Origin: Leptospira sp. B5-022
Lineage (GTDB): Bacteria; Spirochaetota; Leptospiria; Leptospirales; Leptospiraceae
Assembly: GCF_000347035.1 (NCBI RefSeq)
Contig: NZ_ANIJ01000006.1
Span: forward strand, 518,501 to 582,500
Direction: 5' to 3'
Length of the DNA: 64,000 nt
The translations under genes were made by a program, and so were the position numbers. Under the pieces are notes generated by a model. It was not told where the DNA came from. It did not search any database and saw only the letters and a list, made by a program, of their open reading frames with translations. Below are positions 1 through 10,507 of the stretch, one piece after another. The first letter of the stretch is position 1. Each line of letters begins with the position of its first letter.

Positions 1-1070
1 CTTTGGTAATATCCGCAAGGACAAGGATTGGTCGCTCCTATAAATAAAAAAGAAGCAGGGTAGGTGATCGATCCTTTTATTCGTGAGATCGTAATTTTAC
101 CTTCTTCCATCGGTTCCCGTAACGCCTGTAAGTTTCGAGAATTGAATTCAGAAAGTTCATCTAAGAATAAGATCCCATTTCCAGCTAGGGAAACTTCACC
201 CATTCTCAGGCTGCTTGATCCTCCGACCAAAGCAATATCGGATGTAGTATGATGTGGCGTCCTAAAAGGTCTTTCCACTTCCGTATCGGACAAGTTCTCT
301 TGTAAAGATCGAATGCCTAATAGTTCAATTCCTTCCTTCTCCTGAATCTTGGGAAGAAATCCATACGCCAATTTTGCTAGCATTGTTTTTCCTGCACCCG
401 GAGGGCCTGACAATAAACAATGATGAAATCCGGCACTTGCAATTTGAATCGCTCGTATGGCAGGCAATTGGCTTTTATGAAATTCTGATTTCCAAGCAAG
501 GACTTCGGATCTGATCTTTATACTTCCTCTTGGTTCCGGCTTGATCTCTCCTTTGGCTAAAGAGACTAAATCTTTCAGATGAGAGATCGTATAGATCGGA
601 AATGTTCCGATTAGGGAAGCTTCCTTTCGATTTTCAAAAGGTACAACTGCCGCGGAAAAACCTAAATTTTCCAATCCGGAAAGTATAGGAAGGATCCCTT
701 TTAGAGGTTTAACGGTTCCATCCAGTCCTAATTCTCCCAAGAAAAGGAATTGTTCTAGTTTTTCGGAAGGTGGCAATTGTTCCGTTAGGTGTAAGATCCC
801 TGCTGCAATCGGAAGATCTAAGTATGTCCCTTCTTTTTTTCTGCCGGCAGGCGCTAAATGAACCAGAATATTCTGTAGAGTGTATTCGAATCCACTATTC
901 TCTATAGCGATCCTGATCCTATCGGTGGATTCTTTGATAGAAGGGCTCGGAAGTCCAGTGATCTGGAACCTGGGTATCCCTCTTTTTATGTTGATCTCAA
1001 CAGAAACCGGAAAGGGAAGAATTCCTTCAAGGGAAGCTCCCCAAAATTTGGTCAGTTTGTATGTCTCCAT
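1..1070 (-). CDS. ComM/YifB-family Mg-chelatase-like AAA+ ATPase, truncated by the window edge
   Basis: Reading leftwards from an ATG at 1070, the frame stays open to base 1, so only the first 356 or so residues are present. The N-terminal part (ETYKLTKFWGAS..., then IPRFQITGLPSPSIKES and LVHLAPAGRKKEGTYLDLPIA) is the ChlI-like N domain of YifB/ComM. A Walker A motif GPPGAGKT follows near residue 223, then RPFRTPHHTTSD and the Walker B-like LFLDELSEF. ComM of Haemophilus is a hexameric helicase that helps branch migration during natural transformation; the role in spirochaetes is not known. The gene is divergent from the lipoprotein gene at 1153, and about 80 bp separate them. Confidence 0.9.
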   Translation of the reverse strand, partial: METYKLTKFWGASLEGILPFPVSVEINIKRGIPRFQITGLPSPSIKESTDRIRIAIENSGFEYTLQNILVHLAPAGRKKEGTYLDLPIAAGILHLTEQLPPSEKLEQFLFLGELGLDGTVKPLKGILPILSGLENLGFSAAVVPFENRKEASLIGTFPIYTISHLKDLVSLAKGEIKPEPRGSIKIRSEVLAWKSEFHKSQLPAIRAIQIASAGFHHCLLSGPPGAGKTMLAKLAYGFLPKIQEKEGIELLGIRSLQENLSDTEVERPFRTPHHTTSDIALVGGSSSLRMGEVSLAGNGILFLDELSEFNSRNLQALREPMEEGKITISRIKGSITYPASFLFIGATNPCPCGYYQ

Positions 1071-1152
1071 AACCTGGACAGGTGCGGAAAAATTCGGGCC
1101 TCGCGCTTTTTTTCTAAAAACTAGTTTATCACTTCCGGACCTTCAGTAAGTT

Positions 1153-1527
1153 ATGCATGAAATGGTGCGATTCTTCGCTTTTTTATTGGCTCTATTTACC
1201 TTACAGTGCGGGGCCAGACTGATCAAAAAAGAGAAGTTATCCGAGATCAACGAGCATTACCAGGATAAGATATATAGTCTCAAAAAAGACACAAAAGTCT
1301 CCGCAACCGAAACTTTTAAGAAGGGAATGTTGGTCCGAATCTACATCGAATCGACTCCGTCCCTAATAAAAGTGAAATGTTTCCCCGCTGACCAAAAAAG
1401 GGAACATGCTATCGGCAGGCTGATCGCTTATCAGGTAAACGAAGATCTAGAGAAAAAAACCATCAGTATAGAGGATTTGGATAAGATCGTTGCAAATGAG
1501 CTCACGGAATATAAAAAGAAAAAGTAG
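1153..1527 (+). CDS. Small putative lipoprotein next to the type II secretion genes
   Basis: A 124-residue protein. The N-terminus [17 protein letters not shown] is a short signal peptide ending in a Cys (residue 19), which reads as a spirochaete-type lipobox (LQC). The rest is Lys/Glu rich and hydrophilic with no enzyme motif I recognise. An in-frame ATG at 1162 could equally be the start; no clear ribosome-binding site separates the two. Its 3' end overlaps the peptidase gene that follows. Position just ahead of gspC suggests a helper of secretion or envelope assembly, which is inference from context only. Confidence 0.75.
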   Translation: MHEMVRFFAFLLALFTLQCGARLIKKEKLSEINEHYQDKIYSLKKDTKVSATETFKKGMLVRIYIESTPSLIKVKCFPADQKREHAIGRLIAYQVNEDLEKKTISIEDLDKIVANELTEYKKKK

Positions 1528-2509
1528 CCGTCGTTCCCCCCTAGGTTCAAGAAGGCATCCCGATGCGGCCGATATTAAATATGTGAAACGGACGATTCTT
1601 TACCTTCCCATTCTATCCGCCATACTTACCTCGTCTTTATCGGCCGATCCGCTCAAGAATTACGAAAACGCGATCAACGATTACGCGAATAAAGACTCCT
1701 CCTTCTTTACGGACAAGGAAGAACGTAAGATCAAACAATTATTCTCTCAATCACCTCAAGAATGGGAAGAGGATAAGTATTCTTCGCTTAGTTATCATAA
1801 GGACAAATCCAATCTGGAACTTCCTTCTTTTATCAGTATCAATCCTATCGTTTCTTCCAAGATCGTTAGCCAAAGCGGCTTTATTATAAAATCCTATATC
1901 GTAAAACCTAAGGATACTTTATTCCGGATCGCTAAATCCTTAAAGACCACTGCGGCTAAAATTTCTGAGGCAAACGGTTTAAATAAGGGTTCCGTTCTAA
2001 AAGTAGGACAAAGTTTAAGTGTTCCTGTTAAAGTGGGAAATGCTTCCCGCCAAAAAATAGAATACAAAAGAGTATTCATCACCCCTGTCTTAGGCGCTAG
2101 ATTTTCGTCCAGATATGGTAAAAGAAAAGATCCATTCCACACAGGAGGAGGCGGTTTCCATACCGGCATAGATATGGCTGGCCCTCAAGGAGCACCCATT
2201 TTAGCTTCTGCAGAAGGTGTGGTAAGTTTTGCCGGAGTCAACGGCGGTTACGGGAATTCCGTCATCATAGATCATCCAAACGGTTATAGGACCATGTATG
2301 CACATTGTGCTAAAATTACGGTGGAAGAGGGAACGAAAGTGAGAGCAGGGACGGTCATAGGTGCCGTAGGTCGTACAGGCTCTGCCACAGGTTCCCATCT
2401 CCATTTTGAGGTGTTCTATAACGGAAAAAGGATTAATCCTGAGGTGGCACTTAGGAAGACCTTAAAAATTGTTACCAACCTGGACCCAGGTAAAGTAGCA
2501 AAACTTTAA
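1496..2509 (+). CDS. LysM-domain M23 family metallopeptidase, exported
   Basis: A cell-wall-directed zinc endopeptidase by family. A hydrophobic segment ([18 protein letters not shown]) marks a signal peptide. A LysM domain ([16 protein letters not shown]... to [10 protein letters not shown]) binds peptidoglycan, and the C-terminal M23 domain carries the zinc-site signatures [16 protein letters not shown] and GSHLHFE. The start is uncertain. The ATG at 1496 overlaps the lipoprotein gene by 32 bases and gives an Arg-rich leader of about 29 residues before the signal peptide. A GTG at 1583 would begin right at a normal signal peptide (VKRTILYLP). Neither has a clear ribosome-binding site. The gene is closed by a terminator at 2523-2559, so it is probably not co-transcribed with gspC. 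Confidence 0.88.
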   Translation: MSSRNIKRKSSRRSPLGSRRHPDAADIKYVKRTILYLPILSAILTSSLSADPLKNYENAINDYANKDSSFFTDKEERKIKQLFSQSPQEWEEDKYSSLSYHKDKSNLELPSFISINPIVSSKIVSQSGFIIKSYIVKPKDTLFRIAKSLKTTAAKISEANGLNKGSVLKVGQSLSVPVKVGNASRQKIEYKRVFITPVLGARFSSRYGKRKDPFHTGGGGFHTGIDMAGPQGAPILASAEGVVSFAGVNGGYGNSVIIDHPNGYRTMYAHCAKITVEEGTKVRAGTVIGAVGRTGSATGSHLHFEVFYNGKRINPEVALRKTLKIVTNLDPGKVAKL

Positions 2510-2522
2510 GCGATCATCTTTC

Positions 2523-2559
2523 AAAAAGCCGGTCCATTTTTTTTGGATCCGGCTTTTTT
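2523..2559 (+). terminator. Rho-independent terminator after the M23 peptidase gene
   Basis: An A-tract and AGCCGGTCC pair with GGATCCGGCT (one bulged base) across a T-rich loop, followed by six T. It stands 14 bases after the peptidase stop and 34 bases before gspC, so it separates the two transcription units. Confidence 0.8.
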
Positions 2560-2592
2560 AGAATGATTCCGTGAAAATATCCGAAGGGCGCA

Positions 2593-3486
2593 ATGAACGC
2601 AATTTTTATCGAATTCAGAAAACATACATTCTATGTTCTGATCCCCGTTGTGATATTTTTTTCCTTCTCTCTGGCATATCTTTGTAGAGGGATACTTCTA
2701 CTTTTTCTGACCCCGAATGTGCAGACAAGTTCCTCCACCGCCGCTCCGAGAAGACCCGTAGCTGAAAATTCTATTACTATTGAGATGTCCAAGGAAATGG
2801 TAACAGGTTCCTTGTTTAGGGGAAGTTTAGCACCTCCTCCCGGAGAAGTTGCTGCAGGTGCAGATGGAACTCCTGGAGCCCCTCCAGATTCCGGAGAAGG
2901 TGAAGAAATGAGAGTCACCGGAACCCTAAGCGGCCACTGGAGTTTTGCCCGAGTCACTATTTTAGAAAAAGGGAAACAAAACGCGGAAGAATTCGCAATG
3001 GGGGAAGCGGTAGGTGGATACAAAGTAAAATCCATTCTACTGAACCATGTAGTTTTGGAAAAAGGAGGCCAATCTCTCAAAGTGGAGATCGGTCAAACAC
3101 CGGGAGAAGCCAGAGCCAAACTGGGAGCCCAGGCAGATATTCCGGGAGGACCGCCTGCCGCGGATACAGTCCGTAAAATTCTGTCCAGACAGGACGTGAA
3201 TCGGAAATTAGCGAACGTAGCCGAACTTTATAAGGGAAAATTCGGTCCTTATTTGGAAAATAACACGATCGCCGGTTACAAAATTTACAGTATAGGCAGC
3301 GATCATATTTTTTATTCTCTTGGTGCTAGGACCGGAGACGTGGTGCGGCGGGTAAACGGAATGCCTTTAAACGATACGGTAAAAATGATGGAGATATGGA
3401 ATTCCTTAAAAACGGCCGATAAAGTATCCGTAGACGTAGAGAGAATGGGCAAGATATTGTCCTATGAATTCATCATCCGGAATTAA
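2593..3486 (+). CDS. gspC: Type II secretion inner-membrane protein GspC
   Basis: GspC links the inner-membrane platform to the secretin. This 297-residue protein has a short cytoplasmic start, one membrane segment ([25 protein letters not shown], about residues 12-36), a Pro/Gly-rich linker, a homology region ([15 protein letters not shown] to SLKVEIGQ, about 115-175) and a C-terminal PDZ-like domain ([19 protein letters not shown] to the end) with the typical [14 protein letters not shown] loop. It is the first gene of the gsp operon, behind a terminator; gspD starts 8 bases after its stop. Length and domain order fit the family. Confidence 0.92.
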   Translation: MNAIFIEFRKHTFYVLIPVVIFFSFSLAYLCRGILLLFLTPNVQTSSSTAAPRRPVAENSITIEMSKEMVTGSLFRGSLAPPPGEVAAGADGTPGAPPDSGEGEEMRVTGTLSGHWSFARVTILEKGKQNAEEFAMGEAVGGYKVKSILLNHVVLEKGGQSLKVEIGQTPGEARAKLGAQADIPGGPPAADTVRKILSRQDVNRKLANVAELYKGKFGPYLENNTIAGYKIYSIGSDHIFYSLGARTGDVVRRVNGMPLNDTVKMMEIWNSLKTADKVSVDVERMGKILSYEFIIRN

Positions 3487-3493
3487 AGATTAA

Positions 3494-5284
3494 ATGCGCA
3501 AAACAGATTTACGATCCAGATATTTGAGAAACGCGGCATTCGCGTTCTTACTTCTTCTTTCGGTGAACGAAGGTTTACTCTCCCAAGCTTCCAAAAAGGG
3601 AAGTAAAAGAAATACTGCCCCGGTAGCTGAGGATACAAAGGAAAAGACCTTTTTCGCCAACTGGAGAGATACCGAACTGAATGATTTTCTAAAAGGGATG
3701 AGCGCGATCCTTAAGAAAAACATTCTTTTGGATGAAAGTTTAAAAGGTAAGAAGATCACGATCATCTCCCAAAAAGAGATCCCTGTCAAAAACGCATTTC
3801 CGTTTATGAAGGCAGTTTTGGAATCTATGGGATTTGCGATCGTAGAAGAAGTAGATCTGATCACAATCGTAAAACTAAAGGATGCACTTGCCAGATCTCC
3901 TTACGTTCGTGTGGGTAAGGAACCGATCCCGGAAACGGAAGCTCTGGATAACCGGATCATCACCCAGATCATTCCGGTGGAAAATGTAAAACCGGAAGAA
4001 TTGGAACCGATCTTAAAAAGATTAACTTCTCCTAATACCGATATTATCGTTTATAGAAATACGAATACAATCGTACTTTCCGGTTCTACTGCCGACATCA
4101 ATAAACTACTCACTTTAGTAAACGAGTTGGATGTAAGACCGGATGAAACCGCTCCCGGAGCAGTAGCCTCTGCCGGTGATGTTCATATTTATACATTAGA
4201 ATTCAGTGAAGCGGAGAAAATTGCTGCGACTCTGATCAAGTTGGATAATCCTATGGTAGGAGATCTCCCTGTAGCGAGCGGCGCTCCCGGCGCACCACCT
4301 CCTCCTGCTCCTAAGGTGGAAAAGATCAAAGCTGTCGCTCATAAGGAATCCAACTCGGTCATCGTTACAGCAACCGAAGCGGAATGGAATGAGATCCGCA
4401 AAATTATCCGAGTTCTGGATTCCGCAAGAAAGCAAGTGTTGTTGGAAGTATTGATCGTGGAACTTTCTTCCACGGATACCAACGACTTCGGCATCGACTG
4501 GAGATTCCAGGGACAAGGTCCTTATAGCCAGTTCAACTCCGGACTTGCCAAAGAAGGAAATATCATCAACTCCAGCGGTAGGATCAACCCGAACCTGAAC
4601 ACGTTATCCGGCTTCTCTCTTGGTTTCGTACAAGCGGGAGCACAACAGATCTTAGGTATCTTAAGCGCCAATCAAGGAAACGAGAACTTTAACGTATTAT
4701 CCGCACCTCAAGTATTGACCTTGGACAACCAAGAAGCGGAGATCAACGTTGGGCAGGACGTTCCGGTCCGGACCCAAAGCCGTAACGCAGGATTGGGTGG
4801 AGCAAACGCAGTAACTGTGGATAACTACGAATATCGTCCAACCGGTATTAAGTTAAAGTTCACCCCCCATGTGAACAAGAACAACCGTATCACTTTGGAT
4901 CTTTTACAAGAGATCAAAAACATTGCCTCCATCGCACTTGCAGGGGGAAACCCTACCTTCAACAGAAGGGAAGTGAAAACAACGATCACTATCGACAATA
5001 GACAAACCATCGTGATCGGGGGTTTGATCTCCAATGATAAACAAAAACGTCTGATCAAGATCCCTCTCCTCGGAGATATTCCTTATCTGGGTTGGATCTT
5101 CCGCAGAACTACTGAGCAGTTAAAAAAGACCAATTTGATGGTTTTTATCACTCCACATATCTTGGACAATCGTGAACTTGCTGATAAGATGACTGTTAAG
5201 AAAAAACTACAGCAAGAAAGATATGAAATTGAAAGGGAAAGGGTCCTAAACAAGGAAGCCACCATCAAGGAACGCGGAGAATAA
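3494..5284 (+). CDS. gspD: Type II secretion outer-membrane secretin GspD
   Basis: The secretin forms the outer-membrane gate of the type II system. A 596-residue precursor has an N-terminal signal peptide ([19 protein letters not shown]). N0/N1 ring domains follow ([20 protein letters not shown]; the [22 protein letters not shown] repeat type), with a Pro/Ala-rich loop near residue 260. The secretin domain comes last, ending in [28 protein letters not shown] and [10 protein letters not shown], which are hallmark strings. No pilotin-binding S-domain is obvious after residue 560, only a charged tail. gspE starts 3 bases after the stop. Confidence 0.96.
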   Translation: MRKTDLRSRYLRNAAFAFLLLLSVNEGLLSQASKKGSKRNTAPVAEDTKEKTFFANWRDTELNDFLKGMSAILKKNILLDESLKGKKITIISQKEIPVKNAFPFMKAVLESMGFAIVEEVDLITIVKLKDALARSPYVRVGKEPIPETEALDNRIITQIIPVENVKPEELEPILKRLTSPNTDIIVYRNTNTIVLSGSTADINKLLTLVNELDVRPDETAPGAVASAGDVHIYTLEFSEAEKIAATLIKLDNPMVGDLPVASGAPGAPPPPAPKVEKIKAVAHKESNSVIVTATEAEWNEIRKIIRVLDSARKQVLLEVLIVELSSTDTNDFGIDWRFQGQGPYSQFNSGLAKEGNIINSSGRINPNLNTLSGFSLGFVQAGAQQILGILSANQGNENFNVLSAPQVLTLDNQEAEINVGQDVPVRTQSRNAGLGGANAVTVDNYEYRPTGIKLKFTPHVNKNNRITLDLLQEIKNIASIALAGGNPTFNRREVKTTITIDNRQTIVIGGLISNDKQKRLIKIPLLGDIPYLGWIFRRTTEQLKKTNLMVFITPHILDNRELADKMTVKKKLQQERYEIERERVLNKEATIKERGE

Positions 5285-5287
5285 ACA

Positions 5288-6961
5288 GTGAAAACTCTAG
5301 GTGATATTCTCGTAGAAGACGGGGTCATATCCGCCAAGGATCTGGAAGACTCTCTCAAACTACAAAAAAAGAATCATTTACCCCTAGGACATATTCTTCA
5401 GAAAAAAGGGATCGCCGGAGAAGTAGACGTTCTCAAGGCGATGGCTAGGCTTTACAAAATGGAATTCCGGGAAAAACTGGAATTCAAGGGAATGGAGGAA
5501 GTTTACGACCGTATTCCTCTTAAGCTCATCCAAAAAAGTAAAATAGTCCCTTTCGAACTAAATAAAAAAAACGTAAAAGTAGCGGTGTCCGATCCTACGG
5601 ATCTTCACCCAATGGACGACGTACGTACTGCATTAAGAGAATTTAAAGTAGAATTCATACTTGCCCCTGAACCCGAGGTGATGAGACTCATCCACTCTCA
5701 GTTCGACAATACCTCCGCAGCCGCGAAAGATATGTTGAATGAAATGGAAGGCAGCTTCTCGGAACTCGCGGAAGGTTTCGATAACGAAACGATAGATCTT
5801 TCTGACGATGCGCCTATCATAAAAATGGTGAACGTCATCCTATCCCAAGCGGTAAACGAAAGAGCTTCGGATATTCACGTAGAACCTTATGAAAAAAGTC
5901 TAGTAGTTCGATACAGGATAGACGGTATTCTTCATAACGTATTGACCCCTCCGAAGTCTTATCATGCAGGGATCACATCCCGTATTAAGATCATGTCCAA
6001 CTTGAACATTGCGGAGAACAGATTACCTCAGGACGGTAGGATCAAACTTAGACTTGCGGGAAAGGACGTGGATATCCGGGTTTCCACAATTCCTTGTCAG
6101 TTCGGAGAACGTATCGTTATGCGTCTCTTAAATAAAACGGATCAGAAATATTCTTTGGAAACCATGGGTTTTTATCCGGAACTGATCAAAACTCTGCGAA
6201 CTCTGATTTATGAACCCCACGGTATTATCTTAGTAACAGGTCCTACGGGATCGGGAAAATCCACCACATTATATTCCGCTTTGACCGAGCTGAATACGGA
6301 AGAAAGAAACATCATTACTTGTGAAGACCCGGTGGAATATCAGATAGACGGGGTTTCCCAAATGCAAATGCAGGAAAAAATCGGGCTTACATTTGCAACG
6401 GGACTTAGAGCGATACTACGTCAGGACCCGGACGTAATTATGGTGGGGGAGATCCGGGACGAAGAAACTGCAAGGATTGCCATCCAAGCCTCCTTAACAG
6501 GTCACTTGGTATTCTCTACTTTACACACCAATGATGCGGCATCTGCGGCGACTAGACTAGTGGATATGGGCATCGAGCCTTATCTAATCACATCCACTGT
6601 TTTAGGATTTATGGCCCAAAGGCTTGTAAGAACTATATGCAAAGAATGTAAAACTTCCTATAAACCTACTCCTCAAGAATTGGAGTCTATCGGTATTTCC
6701 AAAAAGGATCTAAAGGGTGGAGTTTTGTATAAAGGGAAAGGTTGTTCTCATTGTATGAACACCGGATTTAAAGGAAGAACAGGAGTTTACGAACTTCTGA
6801 TCATAGATAGTAAGATCAAAAATGCTATCTTGGCCGGATCTGATACGAATAGGATCAACGATGTTGCCTTAGAGAGCGGATTCGCTACAATGAGAGATTA
6901 CGGCATCCGAAAAGTATTGGATGGGATCACCACCCCGGATGAAGTTCTAAGGGTTACTTAA
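5288..6961 (+). CDS. gspE: Type II secretion ATPase GspE
   Basis: The cytoplasmic hexameric ATPase that drives pseudopilus assembly; 557 residues from a GTG start. The N-terminal half is the GspE/PilB N domain. The C-terminal half has Walker A (GPTGSGKST, about residues 317-325), an Asp box (TCEDPVEYQ), Walker B ([15 protein letters not shown]) and a His box ([12 protein letters not shown]). Four Cys in CKECKTSY and CSHCMNTG (about 450-490) form the zinc-binding tetracysteine motif usual in GspE. All catalytic motifs look intact. Confidence 0.97.
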   Translation: MKTLGDILVEDGVISAKDLEDSLKLQKKNHLPLGHILQKKGIAGEVDVLKAMARLYKMEFREKLEFKGMEEVYDRIPLKLIQKSKIVPFELNKKNVKVAVSDPTDLHPMDDVRTALREFKVEFILAPEPEVMRLIHSQFDNTSAAAKDMLNEMEGSFSELAEGFDNETIDLSDDAPIIKMVNVILSQAVNERASDIHVEPYEKSLVVRYRIDGILHNVLTPPKSYHAGITSRIKIMSNLNIAENRLPQDGRIKLRLAGKDVDIRVSTIPCQFGERIVMRLLNKTDQKYSLETMGFYPELIKTLRTLIYEPHGIILVTGPTGSGKSTTLYSALTELNTEERNIITCEDPVEYQIDGVSQMQMQEKIGLTFATGLRAILRQDPDVIMVGEIRDEETARIAIQASLTGHLVFSTLHTNDAASAATRLVDMGIEPYLITSTVLGFMAQRLVRTICKECKTSYKPTPQELESIGISKKDLKGGVLYKGKGCSHCMNTGFKGRTGVYELLIIDSKIKNAILAGSDTNRINDVALESGFATMRDYGIRKVLDGITTPDEVLRVT

Positions 6962-6972
6962 GTTTTCCTTCG

Positions 6973-8199
6973 ATGGCTCTTTATACTTATACCGCATTTA
7001 ACAAAAAGGGAAAGGAAGAGAAGGGGATTATCGACGCCCCAAGTATCCTTTCGGCGAGAGCTAAACTCAAAAGTAAAGGTTTCTATGTTCGTCAAATTTC
7101 CGAGGACGCGGAAAGAAAGGATAGAGAACTTTTTCCATTCTTAGCTAGACTTCTTTATAGAGTCCCGAAAAAGATCATAGGTCTTTTTTCAAGACAGCTC
7201 GGAACTCTATTGGGTGCGGGGATTCCTCTAGATAAATCTCTCTCTAGTATCATTGAACAAACTGATCACGAAGTTTTTAGAAAAGTAGTGATCGCAATGC
7301 AGGCGGATATCACAGAAGGAAGTTCCTTATCTGATTCGATGAGAAAACATCCGGACGTATTCCCAAATCAGTATCCTTCTCTTGTTTCCGTGGGAGAAAG
7401 AACAGGTGATTACGAAACTGCACTCATTCGTCTCGCAGAGATGGAAGACAAAAATCTTCAGTTAAAAGCCAAGGTCACCACTGCGCTCGTTTATCCCGGA
7501 ATTATTTTCTGCCTTTTACAGATCGTGATCATCTTCCTACTCACCACAGTTGTCCCTCAAATCGAACATCTATTCGTGGAGTTTAACGCAACTCTTCCTA
7601 TGATCACTCAGATCGTGATCGGAAGTTCAAAGATCCTAACCGGATATTGGTTTCTTATCTTTCCTGCAATCGGTGCTGCAGTAATCGGATTTTTCTTTTA
7701 TAAATCCACTCCGGAAGGTAAGGAAAAATGGGAGAAATTCGTTCTTAGAATACCCATTATCCGAACCCTGAATAAAAAAGTCCTTATATCCAATTTCGCC
7801 AGGAATCTTGGGATCCTTCTCACAAACAGGGTTCCCTTGATCATTTCTCTCCAAATTGTGGAACAAATCGTAAATCATTCCGTTTTCGGACAAGAAATAC
7901 GGAATGCATGCGAAAGAATCCGAGAAGGAGAGAAACTTTCCGCAGCATTCACAGGGTCAGAGATATTACCACAACTAGTCTTAGGTATGATGTCCGCCGG
8001 AGAAGTTTCGGATAGAGTCCCCGAGATGTTGAATAAGCTCGCGGAAATTTATGACCAGGAAGTGGATTCCGCTTTAAAAAATGCAACCCAGGCAATCGAA
8101 CCTTTGATGCTTGTTTTTATGGGATTTGCGATCGGTATCATTATGGCGGCGATCATCGTTCCGATGTTCAGCTTGACCCAGAACTTACAAGGTATATAA
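6973..8199 (+). CDS. gspF: Type II secretion inner-membrane platform protein GspF
   Basis: A polytopic platform protein that works with GspE, GspL and GspM. The 408 residues contain two copies of the T2SSF domain: the first with SRQLGTLLGAGIPLDKSL and VSVGERTGDYE, the second with ARNLGILLTNRVPLI and MMSAGEVSDRVPEML. Membrane segments are visible near residues 170-195, 220-240 and 380-400. The length is standard. It starts 11 bases after gspE. Confidence 0.96.
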   Translation: MALYTYTAFNKKGKEEKGIIDAPSILSARAKLKSKGFYVRQISEDAERKDRELFPFLARLLYRVPKKIIGLFSRQLGTLLGAGIPLDKSLSSIIEQTDHEVFRKVVIAMQADITEGSSLSDSMRKHPDVFPNQYPSLVSVGERTGDYETALIRLAEMEDKNLQLKAKVTTALVYPGIIFCLLQIVIIFLLTTVVPQIEHLFVEFNATLPMITQIVIGSSKILTGYWFLIFPAIGAAVIGFFFYKSTPEGKEKWEKFVLRIPIIRTLNKKVLISNFARNLGILLTNRVPLIISLQIVEQIVNHSVFGQEIRNACERIREGEKLSAAFTGSEILPQLVLGMMSAGEVSDRVPEMLNKLAEIYDQEVDSALKNATQAIEPLMLVFMGFAIGIIMAAIIVPMFSLTQNLQGI

Positions 8200-8222
8200 C
8201 AATAGAAATAGGAGAACCGACT

Positions 8223-8705
8223 TTGAAAACGGGAAACAAACGGAGAAAAGGATTCACTCTTATCGAATTGGCGATCGTAGTCGCCATCTTAGGTGCTTTG
8301 ATGACTATCATTCTTGTCAGTGTGGATTTCGGTGGAGTGAGTATCGAAACCGCAAAGATGAAGATCAAAAAAGACAAACAGGAACTTAGACTACATCTAG
8401 AAAGATACGCTTCCAAATTCGGAAGTTATCCAACCGAAGAGCAAGGACTAGACGCGTTAGTGGAAAGACCGACTACCGGAGAAATTCCTGAGACCTGGAT
8501 CCCGATGGTAAGCAGCAAGGATTCCATCAACGATCCATGGAAAAACCCATACAAACTCCGATACGATGGAGCGGGCGAAATCCAGATCATTACGTTTGGT
8601 CAGGATAAAGTAGAAGGTGGAGAAGGTTTAAATTCAGACTTCGATATCACTAAAGAAGAGCAATATCCTCCTCAATTCACTTCCTCATCCGGTTCTAAAA
8701 AATAA
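8223..8705 (+). CDS. gspG: Type II secretion major pseudopilin GspG
   Basis: The 160-residue major pseudopilin starts at a TTG with a good ribosome-binding site (AGGAGA) just upstream. The class III prepilin signal RRKGFTLIELAIVVAILGAL has a Gly/Phe cleavage point and the conserved Glu at +5. The C-terminal part has the family string ASKFGSYPTEEQGLDALVER and the WGNPY-like PWKNPYKLRYDG. Processing needs a prepilin peptidase (GspO/PilD), which is not encoded in this window. Confidence 0.95.
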   Translation: MKTGNKRRKGFTLIELAIVVAILGALMTIILVSVDFGGVSIETAKMKIKKDKQELRLHLERYASKFGSYPTEEQGLDALVERPTTGEIPETWIPMVSSKDSINDPWKNPYKLRYDGAGEIQIITFGQDKVEGGEGLNSDFDITKEEQYPPQFTSSSGSKK

Positions 8706-8711
8706 ACTAAG

Positions 8712-9281
8712 ATGGGCCCAAGAGCGAAAGGCCGGATCCGTTCCGGCTTCACATTGATCGAATTGGGAGTCGCAGTATTCCTGATCGGTGTAATGTTCGC
8801 TCTTGTGCTTCCTTCCTTAGTCAATTTACTCACGCCAGGTGCCCAAGAAGAAGCGATGTTACTACATGACGTTGTGAACTTCTGCTTTCGTAGGGCAAAA
8901 ATCAACCAACGGACAGTCTACCTAGAGCTTAACGTGGATACGGAAACGTATACCATCATCGATATAGAAAGGGACGAGACCGGCTTGAAAGAAGTCCCGG
9001 TATTCCAGGACAGGGAACTTCCAAGTTCTTCCGCGATCGTGGACGTAATGGATGGACGAGGTTACAGATACAATACCGGAAAGATCCGCATTCCGTTCTC
9101 TCCTATGGCGGTGGCGGAAGATTTTTATATCCATTTAGGTCCCGATCCGGAGATCACAAGGACACTGATCGTCAAACGTTACGGCGGGAAATCGGAAATA
9201 GAGGACGGGGAAGTCGTAATCTCCAAGGAACAATTGGAAGAATACAAACGTAGTGAACAATATGGCACGAGTAAGTTTTAA
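8712..9281 (+). CDS. gspH: Type II secretion minor pseudopilin GspH
   Basis: A second prepilin-type protein of 189 residues with signal RSGFTLIELGVAVFLIGVMF. Position after gspG, the GspH-like helix with FCFRRAKINQRTVYLEL, and a beta-rich C-terminal half support a GspH call. The minor pseudopilins GspH to GspK form the tip of the pseudopilus. It starts 6 bases after gspG, and its 3' end overlaps the likely gspI start by 20 bases. Confidence 0.85.
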   Translation: MGPRAKGRIRSGFTLIELGVAVFLIGVMFALVLPSLVNLLTPGAQEEAMLLHDVVNFCFRRAKINQRTVYLELNVDTETYTIIDIERDETGLKEVPVFQDRELPSSSAIVDVMDGRGYRYNTGKIRIPFSPMAVAEDFYIHLGPDPEITRTLIVKRYGGKSEIEDGEVVISKEQLEEYKRSEQYGTSKF

Positions 9282-9810
9282 AAAAAGGAATCCTCTTAAA
9301 AAGAGACAGGGTTTTACTATTTTAGAAATGACCTTGGCGTTTGCACTCGCCGCAGGTTGGCTTCTCTATGTGCTAATGGTGGTTTCGGAAGGTATACGTC
9401 TTAAAAAAGTAGCGGCGCTCCAAATGGAAGCCACTCATTTAGCGAAAATTAAAATGGCTCAGATTGATTCTGCCACCATTTTGCAAGCCGACACTAGTTC
9501 AGGAGAGATTCCCGGATACCAAGACTGGAAATTTACTACGATCATTAAAGAAGAGAATCTAGATCTTCTGAAAATGGCAGGAAAGGAAAGCGGGAAAAAA
9601 CCGGAGGATCTATTAGGTGGTGCAAACTCCAGTATGAATCAGCTCATCGCGAAACGTACGGGTAATAACCAGGGATCCGCAACGGGTGGACTCATCGCTG
9701 TCTTCCATATATATGTAACGATAGAATACCCCACAGGCGGAAGAGACAACCAGGGAATACCGGTTAAGGAACAGTACACCATCGAGACCTATAAGGCGAG
9801 GATGAACTGA
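9262..9810 (+). CDS. gspI: Type II secretion minor pseudopilin GspI
   Basis: A prepilin-like protein with signal KRQGFTILEMTLAFALAAGWLL, the Glu at +5 being kept. After the helix, ALQMEATHLAKIKMAQID is GspI-like (the family usually has nRA..LA..K...l). I use the ATG at 9262 (MARVSFKKRN) rather than the in-frame GTG at 9253, because it is the stronger codon and gives a normal basic leader. It overlaps gspH by 20 bases, suggesting coupled translation. Confidence 0.82.
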   Translation: MARVSFKKRNPLKKRQGFTILEMTLAFALAAGWLLYVLMVVSEGIRLKKVAALQMEATHLAKIKMAQIDSATILQADTSSGEIPGYQDWKFTTIIKEENLDLLKMAGKESGKKPEDLLGGANSSMNQLIAKRTGNNQGSATGGLIAVFHIYVTIEYPTGGRDNQGIPVKEQYTIETYKARMN

Positions 9811-9811
9811 T

Positions 9812-10507
9812 TTGGAACATTCTTCTTACCATTCTACTTTTCTTAAGTTTTTTCGAAAAAGAAAAAGGTCCGGATTTACATTAATCGAACTAACCATCGT
9901 AGCCGCCTTATTGGGTGTTTTACTCGGAATGGTATTCGGGACTTACGCAACCATTTTAAAAGTCACTCGTCCTACGTCAGGCTCGGAAGGTGTGGATCGA
10001 GAAAAAGCGATCTCGGTCATAGAGAATATTAGAAGCACTTTGACTATGGCATTCTATTTCCAAACGGAAAAAAATCTGGTATTTGTAAGTAGAAGAGGAC
10101 GCAAATCGGAAGATGGACCAAGACATCCCGGAGAAAGTACTAAAGATCATTTTATCGTATTCGCTGCGGTCCATCCAAACTCGGAAGAAGTCGCTCTTCC
10201 GGAAGTAAGAGAAGTGGAATATTATCTAAAACAAAAGGACGGCACAGATTATTATAAATTAATGAGAAGAGAAGATGAGATCGTGGATCGTTATCCTTTC
10301 GTAGGCGGACAAGAATACGAATTATTGGATAACGTAAAATCTCTCTCTTTTAAATTTTCCAAAACGGGAAAAGAATGGGAAGAAGAGTGGGATTCTTTCC
10401 AAAGAAAAAGTATCCCTCGTCTTATACGAATTGAGATCATCGCGAATATGGGAAATAAGGAAAGACGTTTTGAAACTCTTGCCTTTCCGGGAATGCTTCT
10501 GAAATGA
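9812..10507 (+). CDS. gspJ: Type II secretion minor pseudopilin GspJ
   Basis: A 231-residue pseudopilin from a TTG start one base after the gspI stop. The signal is KRSGFTLIELTIVAALLGVLL, followed by a long beta-rich domain, as in GspJ (ISVIENIRSTLTMAFYF and VEYYLKQKDG are typical in type). The last four bases overlap the gspK start (ATGA), a sign of translational coupling. Confidence 0.86.
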   Translation: MEHSSYHSTFLKFFRKRKRSGFTLIELTIVAALLGVLLGMVFGTYATILKVTRPTSGSEGVDREKAISVIENIRSTLTMAFYFQTEKNLVFVSRRGRKSEDGPRHPGESTKDHFIVFAAVHPNSEEVALPEVREVEYYLKQKDGTDYYKLMRREDEIVDRYPFVGGQEYELLDNVKSLSFKFSKTGKEWEEEWDSFQRKSIPRLIRIEIIANMGNKERRFETLAFPGMLLK

